From positions 1 through 64,000 of the forward strand of contig CAZAKZ010000012.1 in NCBI GenBank assembly GCA_964485695.1: 64,000 bases of DNA, in the 5' to 3' direction. Of this stretch, positions 1 through 7,488 are shown piece after piece. Positions within the stretch are counted from its first letter, which is position 1. Each line of letters opens with the position of its first letter. Made by a program: the position numbers and the translations under genes. The notes beneath the pieces are model-generated. The model worked only from the letters and a program-made list of their open reading frames with translations. It was not told the origin of the DNA and did not search any database. The stretch comes from CAZAKZ01 sp964485695. GTDB taxonomy: Bacteria > Planctomycetota > JAFGQW01.

Positions 1-386
1 CGTTCCATCAAATATCGTGAGAATGCCACCCTCATCTAGCGTGCACGTGCTCATAGTGGGTCCGGACCGGCGCGATCTCCGGGTGGAAACATGGCTGGAT
101 TCCGGACATCCTAGTCGACAGTTACGATTCGTGTGTCAGGATCAGGTGGCTACAAAAACCTGAAACATTTTTGAAAAACACCCGGCGTCCCTGGGCCTGT
201 CTGTTCACCTTGGCCCGGGATTAACGGCCTGTGGACAGGTTGTCTGGCAAGAAAAAGAACTACCCGTTTCCATGCAAACGCAGTGCATGAAAACGGGTAG
301 TTCTTTGCTGACGAGCCTCGCCGGGAGGTGGCCCGGAACCACGAATCGATTCGTGGCCGCCGGCAGTTTCTCGGTAATCCGGAGTG
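1..386. other. gene-less left edge
   Basis: No convincing coding region is visible on either strand. The stretch contains a strong hairpin at 254-306 (listed separately) and, at 221-238, a TTAACGGCCTGTGGACAG motif that resembles motifs in the repeat-rich intergenic region near 5.1-5.5 kb. The left part may be the upstream region of a gene outside the window. Confidence 0.6.
254..306 (-). terminator. long perfect hairpin, probable intrinsic terminator of the HEAT-repeat gene
   Basis: Bases 254-269 pair perfectly with 291-306 (16 bp). After one mismatch, 271-276 pairs with 284-289 (6 bp) around a 7-nt loop. On the minus strand the stem is followed by a T-rich run (TTCTTTTTCTTG), as expected for a Rho-independent terminator 80 nt past the stop of the minus-strand gene at 387. 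The stem is long for a terminator, so a repeat-element origin is possible. Confidence 0.6.
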
Positions 387-1256
387 TCAGGTCCTGTCCG
401 GTTTCTTTCGTTTCTGCTTCCGGTGCCAGTCGGACCAGGCCTTGACGTCATTTCCGAGCCTCATGCCGGATAGCCTTTCCAGGGACCGTATCACCACTTT
501 TCGAAAGATCTTGAGTCTTCTTTGCGTGGAGATGATCCGTGCATCCAGAACGGTGCCGGACTGGACGATTCCGACGATCGGCTTGGCAATGGAAGCGCCC
601 GAGGCGACCTCAACGTCATAGCCCCTGATATAGGCCCTCTGTCTCCCAACGAACAGATTCACTCTGGGGCTTGATCCCCTTGAAGGTCGGATGGATTCAA
701 TGAGGTACGATATGGCCCGGCCGTCTCCAAGGTGACCCATGGCCATGGCGGCCCGGACCCGAGTCCCGAAGAACTTCGATTTCAGCGCCTTGACAAAGGG
801 CTGCAGGGCTCGGTGCTCTATTCCTTTCAGGCCAGCCCCGATCTTCTTGATGGATTCTGCGGCCATCCTGCGAACGGCGGGATCCTCGTCAAAAAGCGCT
901 CGCCGCGACAGCGGCTCGATTGCATTGGGAACGCGTAGCTCTCCCAGGGCCCAGGCCGAAAAAGAACGTGATCTGCCTGAGGGGTCGGACAATCCCGACA
1001 CAAGAGGGAGATATGCATTTTCCCACCGGCGACCGAACCAATTCCGGAATGCTTCGACGCGAACCTTGTGGCTCCGGCTGCCCGCATCTCGAATGATCTT
1101 GCGAATGGCCAGTCGCGTCTGGCTGTCAGGCTGTCGGACGGGAACACTAATCTTGACCCCGTGTTCCTGATCCTGGAGTTCATCTCCGGCATCGGCGATG
1201 CCGGCCATGATGAATCCCAAAAGCCCCAACCCCATGGAACCTATGAATCTCTTCAT
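387..1256 (-). CDS. secreted HEAT-repeat protein
   Basis: About 289 residues. The start at 1256 is preferred over an in-frame ATG at 1280 because an AAGGAAG ribosome-binding site lies just before it and the protein then begins with a clean signal peptide (MKRFIGSMGLGLLGF..., cleavage near residue 23). The middle holds several HEAT-like helical repeats of the form 'P.RRMAAESIKKIG' and 'TRVRAAMAMGHLGD'. The C-terminal part is strand-rich and ends in a 'W..W' motif and a basic tail. HEAT repeats usually mediate protein binding, and no catalytic motif is seen. The export target and partner are unknown. It is probably a single-gene transcript ended by the hairpin at 254-306. Confidence 0.8.
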   Translation of the reverse strand: MKRFIGSMGLGLLGFIMAGIADAGDELQDQEHGVKISVPVRQPDSQTRLAIRKIIRDAGSRSHKVRVEAFRNWFGRRWENAYLPLVSGLSDPSGRSRSFSAWALGELRVPNAIEPLSRRALFDEDPAVRRMAAESIKKIGAGLKGIEHRALQPFVKALKSKFFGTRVRAAMAMGHLGDGRAISYLIESIRPSRGSSPRVNLFVGRQRAYIRGYDVEVASGASIAKPIVGIVQSGTVLDARIISTQRRLKIFRKVVIRSLERLSGMRLGNDVKAWSDWHRKQKRKKPDRT

Positions 1257-1558
1257 GTCAGCTTCCTTGTTCATGTCCATGGGTTAACGTGGTAAACAAC
1301 AGGCGAATCCGGGTGATCGTATCTAACTGCCCGTGGATCCGTTGCCAGTATAGCAGAGCGTAAAAAGCTGCGCTTTCCTTCCTTGCTACCCGCCCCACCA
1401 CGAAACTCGTAACCCGTTGTTATTCAACAGCTTGGCACCAATATTGCGAGTTCGAGGCTCGGTAGAAATCGCCGGGAGTGCACCGTGTTACCCCCAAACG
1501 GGCGAGCGGCCTAAGCCGTTGATTCAAGGCATGTTACGACGACTCTCCTGGCTGAACG
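1257..1558. other. divergent intergenic region between HEAT-repeat and M50 genes
   Basis: Both flanking genes point outwards, so promoters for each should lie here. A minus-strand TATACT at 1347-1352 is a plausible -10 for the HEAT-repeat gene, but no good -35 is placed upstream of it. No ORF with protein-like composition and no RNA gene is seen. Confidence 0.5.
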
Positions 1559-2272
1559 ATGTTCAAATCTTTTCCGGTTGGCGCGGTATTGGGGATCCCG
1601 GTTCGAATCCAGGGCCTTTTTGTAGTTTTTTTTGCACTTGTCGGCGGCTATCTTCTGGTCTCTGAAGGCCCTGGAGAGGGGCTCAATTCGATACTCTTCC
1701 TCGGGTCGGCGTTTTTTTTCGTGCTGCTCCATGAGTTCGGCCACGCCCTCGTGGCCAAGAAACTCGGTGTGCACGTCCTGGATGTCACCATCTGGCCGCT
1801 CGGAGGCATGGCCAGGCTGGAAGACGTGCCGAGGAAGAGCTCGGCTGAAATCGTCATCGCCCTGGCTGGCCCCGTCGTCAATCTCGTCCTCGCCTACCAG
1901 TTCTTCTGCCTGCACAAGTTCTTCCTGGTGCTGGAGGCAGGGCCCATCCATGTCATGGAGTTCATGGCCTGGATCAACCTCCTGCTTGCGCTTTTCAACA
2001 TCTTTCCCGCATTTCCACTGGATGGGGGCCGCATCCTGCGCGGCTGCATGGCCCTGTTCCTGGGATTCGAGAAAGCCACGAGGATCTCGGTGATTACCGG
2101 CCGTGTGTTTGCCTTAGCCGTCTGTGGAGTGGCCTTCTATCTGAGCATGCCGTTCCTCCTCCTCGTTTCCGTGTTCCTCTTCTATGCTGCCGGACAGGAG
2201 GAACGAGCCGAATCCGATCTCCCCCCCCATGAAAACTCCCCAGAGATGGGTGCGCCAACAGGAACTGCTTAG
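1559..2272 (+). CDS. site-2 protease family (M50) membrane metalloprotease
   Basis: A 237-residue integral membrane protein. The zinc motif HEFGH is at residues 58-62 inside a hydrophobic segment. The second motif, FPLDGGR around 152-158, supplies the third zinc ligand (Asp155). A conserved ALAGPVVN segment lies at 101-108. Members of this family cut transmembrane segments inside the bilayer, often to release anti-sigma factors. No PDZ or CBS domain is present, so this is the short form. The C-terminal ~25 residues are polar. The gene stands alone. The substrate cannot be inferred from context because the scaffold gap follows. Confidence 0.88.
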   Translation: MFKSFPVGAVLGIPVRIQGLFVVFFALVGGYLLVSEGPGEGLNSILFLGSAFFFVLLHEFGHALVAKKLGVHVLDVTIWPLGGMARLEDVPRKSSAEIVIALAGPVVNLVLAYQFFCLHKFFLVLEAGPIHVMEFMAWINLLLALFNIFPAFPLDGGRILRGCMALFLGFEKATRISVITGRVFALAVCGVAFYLSMPFLLLVSVFLFYAAGQEERAESDLPPHENSPEMGAPTGTA

Positions 2273-2817
2273 CAACCTCGCCCGGCTCTAAACCCGCTCG
2301 AGAACGCGTTAACCCATTTCATTACAAGGGAATATGCCCGTCCAGCCCGGTCGCGGGCGAGGTGATCCACCGACGGCCAGACATTCAATCCGGGCGAGGC
2401 CCGACATAACCTGTTTCCCCAAAGCTGGTTGTGTCGGCAAGCGCCGGCCAGGGCAGGATCACATATCCGAAAAGTTAAGCGAAACCCCGCGCCACGAACA
2501 CGGTTCTGTTCCCGGCAACGAGGTCTGGTGGGGGGGGGGGGTTTTTTAAATGAGGCAAAAGGCNNNNNNNNNNCCACCCTCCCCCCCCCCCCCCCCCCCC
2601 CCACCCCCCCCCCTCCCCCGCCCCCCCGGCCGGCGGGGGGGGGGGGTATATAAATTCTGCCAAAAGAGCGTTTGCGTCCGGTGCTCTACGGGTGTAAATT
2701 ATTAGGTTGGGTGTGTTGCCTTCTTATTGTTATTGAAGGCACCACCAAGAGTTAAAGATACCTTTGGGAAAAGACGTTCGGGGTGCCTGTTCTCTGAAAC
2801 CAGGTCCCGGGTGGAAA
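2273..2817. other. scaffold gap with low-complexity artefactual flanks
   Basis: Ten Ns at 2564-2573 mark a scaffold join. The flanks are a G-run at about 2529-2541 and long C/G homopolymers at 2580-2647, which look like assembly or sequencing artefact rather than biology. No gene is called here. Linkage between genes left and right of the gap rests only on scaffolding. Confidence 0.9.
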
Positions 2818-3738
2818 ATGCATCAGTCCATGCGGAAAAACGGCTCCAAACAGATCTGGGTCCATCGAGCCTGGATTGCCGCCCTGCTCGTTGGTTCACT
2901 GGCTCTCGGTTCCGGTCTGCTGATTGAATCCACGGAGCGATTCCAGCCCACTCTCCTGGCCAACCCGGAACTACCACCCCTGGACGATCATGACGGAGAC
3001 GGCATCCCCAACATCGCCGACAACGAATACCAGCGAGGGGATCCCTCGGAAGCCGATGTTGATCGAGACGGCTACCAGGACGGATTCGAACTTGCCACGG
3101 GGAGCGATCCCTTTAACCGTTACTGCACCCCGGCGCGCGGAAGCGGCACTCGAATCCTTGTCGCCCCTGATGGAAACGATGTCTACGTCGTATTCCTCAT
3201 GGCCTCCGACAGCTACTTCACGTATGCCGAGGATGAAAAGATCCTGTTCGTTCCCCACAACAAAAAGGGGCCGCTTGCCTTCGTCAGCATTGACGTCACC
3301 GCAGCGTTGCTGAAACGAATCAATAAACTCGAGAGCCGGGACCATAAGGTGAGGTCCTGGACCCTCAAGTTCGCCCGCAAGGAAATCGGGCTCTGGTCCC
3401 TTGGCTTCGGCATGACGGATTTTGAGCGGACATATTGCGACGGCGTGTTGGTTCACCACCGGTCGAACAACCTCATCTACACCGTTCGTTTCAGCGACGA
3501 GGAGAGGCAGGTGACCAACCTCGAGCCGACCGAAGCGGAGGGAGAAGCGGGATCTGGCAATCCCGGAATCGGTTTTAAGGAATGCGAACAAACCTCGTTC
3601 GTGCCTCGAGCCAACAGCGCGCTGCAAATCATCACCAGCGAAGTCTGCGAAACGCGCGAGAATTATATTTGCCCGCCGGACTGCGGCGCACTTACCGGAC
3701 AGGTTGTCATCAACCTGGGGCAGGCTTGGCTATACTAA
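2818..3738 (+). CDS. secreted or membrane-anchored protein with calcium-binding type 3 repeats
   Basis: About 306 residues from the ATG at 2818; an ATG at 2830 is also possible. A hydrophobic segment (residues ~12-38) acts as signal anchor. It is followed by thrombospondin type-3-like calcium loops, 'DDHDGDGIPNIADNE' at about 56-70 and 'DVDRDGYQDGFELATGSDP' just after. These Asp-rich repeats bind calcium in many secreted planctomycete, bacteroidete and proteobacterial proteins. The remaining ~200 residues form an unassigned, strand-rich domain with several cysteines near the C terminus (CPPDCG). Function is unknown; an extracellular structural or adhesive role is a guess. Confidence 0.75.
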   Translation: MHQSMRKNGSKQIWVHRAWIAALLVGSLALGSGLLIESTERFQPTLLANPELPPLDDHDGDGIPNIADNEYQRGDPSEADVDRDGYQDGFELATGSDPFNRYCTPARGSGTRILVAPDGNDVYVVFLMASDSYFTYAEDEKILFVPHNKKGPLAFVSIDVTAALLKRINKLESRDHKVRSWTLKFARKEIGLWSLGFGMTDFERTYCDGVLVHHRSNNLIYTVRFSDEERQVTNLEPTEAEGEAGSGNPGIGFKECEQTSFVPRANSALQIITSEVCETRENYICPPDCGALTGQVVINLGQAWLY

Positions 3739-3753
3739 GGAGCTATACTAAGG
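3729..3753 (+). repeat. 12-bp direct repeat spanning a stop codon
   Basis: GCTATACTAAGG occurs at 3729-3740 and again at 3742-3753, separated by one base. The first copy includes the TAA stop of the calcium-repeat gene. It looks like a small slippage duplication. Confidence 0.8.
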
Positions 3754-4966
3754 GCTCCCGCACCACGCCTTCAAGAAATTGGATCAAGCGCTTCGTCCTC
3801 TGTCTCCATGTATATCCCTCGGCTCGCTTCCGAGCCGCCGTGGCGAGTCGCACGGAAAGCCCTTCATCGTCTAGCAACTTGCGTATCGCCCGTGCAAGGC
3901 TTTCGGCATCATCGGGCTTGAAGAGCAATCCCTCCTTTTCGTGATCCATCAGTTCTCGGATGGTAGGCAGGTCGGCGGCCACGATGGGTTTACCCGCCCC
4001 CATGGCCTCGAGCACTTTCATGGGGCAGGTGAATCTCTTCCCTTCTCGGGACAGCCCGCTGGTTGATACCACAACGATGCGTGTCCTCGCCAGAAGACCG
4101 GGAATCTCGCGATGCGGGCGGTAGCCGAGGAAATCCAGGCGATCCCGGACTCCTTGTCTTCGCGCACGCTCCAGAAAATCCTCAACAACCTGCGGCTCTC
4201 CGAAGCCTGCAACCCGCAGCCGGACGCCTTCGAGCAAGCCCAGTGCATCGATCAGGGTGTCTACGCCCTTCCAGCCGTCCAGGCTTCCCGTATAGAGGAG
4301 GTCGACATCGGGAGTCTCGTCGGCAACCTGGAACCGAGCGAGATCAACTCCATTCGGCAACGCAATTCGATGAGCAGGGGCACCGAACGTATCCTCGACG
4401 GCGGCAAGGGTCCCTCTGCTGTTGGCAACCAGGCCGTCCATGCGCGGATAGCAGTACGCCTCCACTTTTCCGGCCTTTTCAGCCCTTCTGGACAGCTGGT
4501 CGTGCCGCTTCGGAATCCGCGCCCATCGTTCAGCTTCTTCGCGCAGGACCGTTGACGTCAGGTTGTGGAGTTCGAAGACGAAACGGAATCCAAGAATCCT
4601 CCTGAGTCGAAACAGACTTCGTGCGATCCGCAAACCCGGGTAGTCCATCGTGTATACCACCCGCTTCTCGCGGCCACGAGGGAGCAATGCCGCCAGGGTA
4701 AGGGCCTTGAGCCCTGCCCCTTTCCCGAAAAGTCGGCCGGTCTTCGTGTTGAGGCCGGAGAGAATCCTCAGACCGGGCCCGGGGATCACGTCGTAAGGAG
4801 CAAGGGCTTCGACAGGATCCTTCGGGCAGGCTCGAAGTAGCATCGTCACGGGAATCCCGGCCCTCGCAAGAGAAGCGCAAGAAAGCACTGCGTGCACTCC
4901 TCGCGCCTTTCGGTCCGGAAGCTTGAATCCTCCGAAGTAGACGATCTCAAAACCTGGGGACGTCAT
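3743..4966 (-). CDS. GT4-family glycosyltransferase
   Basis: About 407 residues from the ATG at 4966; the frame extends to a TTG at 5071 but without protein-like sequence. The fold is GT-B: the N-terminal domain opens with 'IVYFGGFKLPDRKARGVHAV', and the C-terminal nucleotide-sugar domain has 'LLYTGSLDGWKGVDTLIDAL', 'FLGYRPHREIPGLLARTRIVV' and the donor-site motif 'KVLEAMGAGKPIV'. Such enzymes retain stereochemistry and transfer a sugar from a nucleotide donor, commonly for surface polysaccharide or glycolipid. Donor and acceptor cannot be read from the sequence. There are no adjacent polysaccharide genes. The upstream intergenic region holds a minus-strand TATAAT at 5092-5097. Confidence 0.85.
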   Translation of the reverse strand: MTSPGFEIVYFGGFKLPDRKARGVHAVLSCASLARAGIPVTMLLRACPKDPVEALAPYDVIPGPGLRILSGLNTKTGRLFGKGAGLKALTLAALLPRGREKRVVYTMDYPGLRIARSLFRLRRILGFRFVFELHNLTSTVLREEAERWARIPKRHDQLSRRAEKAGKVEAYCYPRMDGLVANSRGTLAAVEDTFGAPAHRIALPNGVDLARFQVADETPDVDLLYTGSLDGWKGVDTLIDALGLLEGVRLRVAGFGEPQVVEDFLERARRQGVRDRLDFLGYRPHREIPGLLARTRIVVVSTSGLSREGKRFTCPMKVLEAMGAGKPIVAADLPTIRELMDHEKEGLLFKPDDAESLARAIRKLLDDEGLSVRLATAARKRAEGYTWRQRTKRLIQFLEGVVREPLV

Positions 4967-5091
4967 TTGATTGTTTTCGGATCCTCGGGACGGCGACCTC
5001 TCGTCTCTCCCTGCGGGGATACCACCGCAGCGTGGCATGCCGACTGTAGATGATCCCCGTTCATCTTTCAACAGATCGAGGTCAATATGGT

Positions 5092-5097
5092 ATTATA
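5092..5097 (-). promoter_or_regulatory. possible -10 box for the glycosyltransferase gene
   Basis: Perfect TATAAT on the minus strand, 126 nt upstream of the preferred start at 4966. No recognisable -35 lies 16-18 nt upstream, so this is a weak call. Confidence 0.3.
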
Positions 5098-5255
5098 GAT
5101 TGGCGTTCTATTCAGGACGATACGACTCACAGCTATTCGCCTGTGGACAATCTGGCGCGAAGCCGGAATCCTGGCTGTTCTCAAGCTCCTTGACGCGTTT
5201 TCCAGGCTCGTCTTCGTCTCGGCGCCGTGCCCGTTCTGCCGGAAGATCACGTTTT

Positions 5256-5302
5256 AAATAGGAGGTCATGATTCGTAGCAGTCGGATCGGAGCCTCCTAT
5301 TT
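5256..5302. repeat. palindrome-ended unit with a diverged inverted relative at 23548-23584
   Basis: AAATAGGAGG at 5256-5265 pairs perfectly with CCTCCTATTT at 5293-5302. The 37-nt core 5261-5297 matches the reverse complement of 23548-23584 at 30 of 37 positions without gaps. Both copies keep complementary ends, so the stem is conserved while the loop drifts. Confidence 0.6.
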
Positions 5303-5356
5303 GGCAGCCCGTGGTTACAGCCTGCGGATGAACTGGCGCGAGGCCAGAATCGAGGA

Positions 5357-5442
5357 TTTTTCGCCCAGGTTCGCCCTCGGCGGATGAGTCGATACAATGG
5401 AAAGTATCGATGATTCCGACATGGGCGGACCTGGGCGAAAAA
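5357..5442. repeat. 86-nt long hairpin
   Basis: Bases 5357-5376 pair with 5423-5442 over 20 positions (19 Watson-Crick plus one T-G wobble). Further in, TCGG 5377-5380 can pair with CCGA 5416-5419, and TCGATAC 5389-5395 pairs perfectly with GTATCGA 5404-5410 around an 8-nt loop. The T-run is at the 5' foot and the A-run at the 3' foot on both strands, so it does not look like a simple terminator. It may be a small structured RNA or the core of a mobile element. Confidence 0.7.
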
Positions 5443-5552
5443 GACCGATTCGGGTCCGCGGGAATTTATCCACAGGCTGTTAACTGCTGATTCGTGCCGT
5501 CCCGGATTGTGCCGAACTCAATGAGTCAGAATGTACTTCCTGAGGTATACCC

Positions 5553-6548
5553 ATGCCTGCCAACCTGACACCAATGTACCGTGAAGCAGAAAAGCGGTTC
5601 AAAGAAGCTGCCACGCATGAAGAAAAAATAGAAGCTCTCGAAGATATGATCCGGCTCTTGCCCAAGCACAAGGGGACGGACCACCTCTTTGCTGACCTCA
5701 AGCGCCGCCTTTCAAAACTCAAATCCGGAACGGGTCAGAAGAAGGGCGGCAAGACTCGGAGGAAGAGCCCCTATCACATTCCGACTTCGGGAGCAGGCCA
5801 GGTGGTTCTCATCGGCCTTCCCAATGCCGGAAAATCCGCAATCCAAAAGGTATTGACCAACAAGGACGTCGAAGTCGCCCCTTATCCCTACACCACCCGC
5901 GTTCCCTCCCCGGCCATGATGCTTTTCGAAAACGCCCAGGTGCAGCTCATCGATACTCCGCCTCTCGCGCTCGATGCCATCGAACCCGAGCTTGTCGTTC
6001 TTCTCAAGAACGTAGATATTTGCATCCTCGTTGTGGATCTGAGCGACGACGATGTTCTCGAAGCGACAGAAACCATTCTGAACCTGCTCGAAGACCGGCG
6101 ACTCCAGCCGGTCCCATGTGAATGTCAGGACCTGGAGGAGGAGACCGGGCGGTTCCGCGTGAAGACGCTTCTGGCCGGAACTCGTTTCGATCTCGATGCC
6201 GGCAAGTATAATCTGAATCTGTTGAGGGAACTCCTCGGTGGGCGCTTCGAGATTCTGGCCCTGAGTCCGGAAACCGGAGAGGGGGTCGAGGCCTTTCGAA
6301 AGGATCTCTGGGACGCTCTCGGAGTCATCCGAATCTACACCCAGGCGCCCGGGAAAAAAGCAAACAAGAACGAACCCATGTATCTGCGACGCGGCGGCAC
6401 CGTTCTTGAATTCGCCGGCAAGGTCCACCGGGATTTCCTGGACAACCTGAAATCCGCCCGCGTCTGGGGCTCAGCTCTCTACGACGGACAGCACGTCAAA
6501 ATCAACCATGTGCTGGAAGATGGGGATGTGATAGAGCTAGGTACGTAA
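5553..6548 (+). CDS. Obg/DRG-type GTPase with TGS domain
   Basis: 331 residues. After a basic helical N-terminal region come the P-loop GLPNAGKS (88-95), the conserved 'PYPYTTRVP' switch region, and the G3 motif DTPP (134-137). The usual NKxD base-recognition motif is replaced by 'GTRFD' near residue 210. The last ~75 residues form a TGS domain ('RRGGTVLEFAGKVHRDF...DGQHVKINHVLEDGDVIEL'). The order GTPase-TGS matches archaeal/eukaryotic DRG proteins and bacterial relatives that act on ribosomes or RNA. A ribosome-linked role is likely; the partner is unknown. It is convergent with the thioredoxin-like gene, whose stop is 25 nt away. Confidence 0.85.
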   Translation: MPANLTPMYREAEKRFKEAATHEEKIEALEDMIRLLPKHKGTDHLFADLKRRLSKLKSGTGQKKGGKTRRKSPYHIPTSGAGQVVLIGLPNAGKSAIQKVLTNKDVEVAPYPYTTRVPSPAMMLFENAQVQLIDTPPLALDAIEPELVVLLKNVDICILVVDLSDDDVLEATETILNLLEDRRLQPVPCECQDLEEETGRFRVKTLLAGTRFDLDAGKYNLNLLRELLGGRFEILALSPETGEGVEAFRKDLWDALGVIRIYTQAPGKKANKNEPMYLRRGGTVLEFAGKVHRDFLDNLKSARVWGSALYDGQHVKINHVLEDGDVIELGT

Positions 6549-6573
6549 GTGGCTGTGCGAAAATGGGATGGGG

Positions 6574-7341
6574 TTATTTCTTTCCCTTGTGAAACGCCGA
6601 GATCAGCTTTCTCACCCTGGCCCGCCATTCCTTCATCTGCGCTGACAGCGCCCTCTGCTCTTTCTTCAGGTGCTGCAGTTCCTTCCGGGCGTGTGCGCCT
6701 CGTTTGCGTATGAGAATCGCTTCCTTTTCAACGATCGCATTGCGCGCGGCTTCTAGGGGCACGAGGGCGGGCAGAAGCCCCTTGTACCTGTTGATAAACC
6801 TGTCGAGCGGAAATGCTCCATATCCGGAAAGGACTTTTTTCATCACTTCGAGCAGAGCCTGCGGCCGTATCCTGTGCTCGGCCATGGATATGTCAGCGCG
6901 GCGCCGGCCCTTGCTGTCATACAGGACGAATCGGGGAACAGATCGTCCAAACGCCTCGCGTGCGGATTTGCTCTTCTTCACGTCAAGCTTCAGGCAGGTA
7001 AAGACCTTCGCGGTCAGAGCCAGGGAGAGGTTTCGGAACAGGGCCCTCTCGAATGAGGGCTGAGATGCCGCATCTTCTCCGGAGTAGATCATGAGCAGAG
7101 TCGGAATTTGTGTTTTTCCGTTCGGCGTCAGTTCTTTTACGGATGCGAGGAAGTCGTCTCCCGGGGGCTGTCCCGCGCTGTGAGTCATGTTGTAACGAGT
7201 GGGGATCCAGGCCGGGCAGAAATGGTCGGTCAGGAGCTGAATGTCTTCCTGGGAAATGCCCTGACCCTGGGCGCACACCGGGCCGAGGCCCTGTCCTGCG
7301 GTCAGTATCGCCCCCAACACGAAAATGTACGTGTATCTCAC
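6574..7341 (-). CDS. exported thioredoxin-fold protein without a CxxC motif
   Basis: About 255 residues. The GTG at 7341 is preferred over the ATG at 7377: it has an AGGAG site 8 nt upstream, whereas a TATAAT sits only 5 nt upstream of 7377. A signal peptide (YTYIFVLGAILTAGQGLGPVCA) leads into a domain with thioredoxin-like strands ('TLLMIYSGEDAASQPSFERAL', 'CLKLDVKKS', cis-Pro-like 'SVPRFVLYDSKGR'). The redox CxxC is absent. The C-terminal ~60 residues are a charged coiled coil. A scaffold or chaperone role is more likely than disulfide exchange, but the function is unknown. Confidence 0.7.
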   Translation of the reverse strand: MRYTYIFVLGAILTAGQGLGPVCAQGQGISQEDIQLLTDHFCPAWIPTRYNMTHSAGQPPGDDFLASVKELTPNGKTQIPTLLMIYSGEDAASQPSFERALFRNLSLALTAKVFTCLKLDVKKSKSAREAFGRSVPRFVLYDSKGRRRADISMAEHRIRPQALLEVMKKVLSGYGAFPLDRFINRYKGLLPALVPLEAARNAIVEKEAILIRKRGAHARKELQHLKKEQRALSAQMKEWRARVRKLISAFHKGKK

Positions 7342-7382
7342 AGCCCCCACTCCTGATGTACGTTTATGGCGGCGCATGGCGG

Positions 7383-7423
7383 ATTATAGCAGGACAAACC
7401 GGCGACAGGACAATTCTGTCCTG
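7383..7423 (-). promoter_or_regulatory. promoter -10 with adjacent palindromic operator candidate
   Basis: On the minus strand TATAAT lies at 7383-7388, about 40 nt upstream of the preferred start of the thioredoxin-like gene. Just upstream, CAGGACA (7406-7412) and TGTCCTG (7417-7423) form a perfect 7-bp inverted repeat with a 4-nt spacer, overlapping where a -35 would sit. A third AGGACAA half-site lies at 7391-7397. This arrangement suggests binding by a dimeric regulator. Confidence 0.45.
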
Positions 7424-7488
7424 GAATTTCCCACCGTGTTCATCACCCCATTCGATCCCTGAAGGGTAACGCCTTTCAAGGAAACCGG

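Larger units (their letters stand above)
5139..5477. repeat. repeat-rich intergenic element bounded by 12-bp inverted ends
   Basis: GCCTGTGGACAA at 5139-5150 and TTATCCACAGGC at 5466-5477 are inverted copies matching at 11 of 12 positions. Inside lie two 35-nt direct copies (5140-5174 and 5321-5355, about 77% identical), a palindrome-ended unit (5256-5302) and a long hairpin (5357-5442). There is no transposase and no ORF of note. The right end contains a perfect TTATCCACA (DnaA-box-like) and the left end a near match. The element could be a non-autonomous mobile element, a structured RNA locus or a protein-binding array. Confidence 0.5.

Noticed and set aside
1583..1610. tRNA-like T-arm sequence (GGTTCGAATCC)
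   Set aside because: It lies inside the M50 gene, encodes conserved protein sequence, and no acceptor stem or anticodon arm can be folded around it.
2580..2647. C/G homopolymer as a possible structured or G-quadruplex element
   Set aside because: It abuts an N gap and looks like sequencing or assembly artefact.
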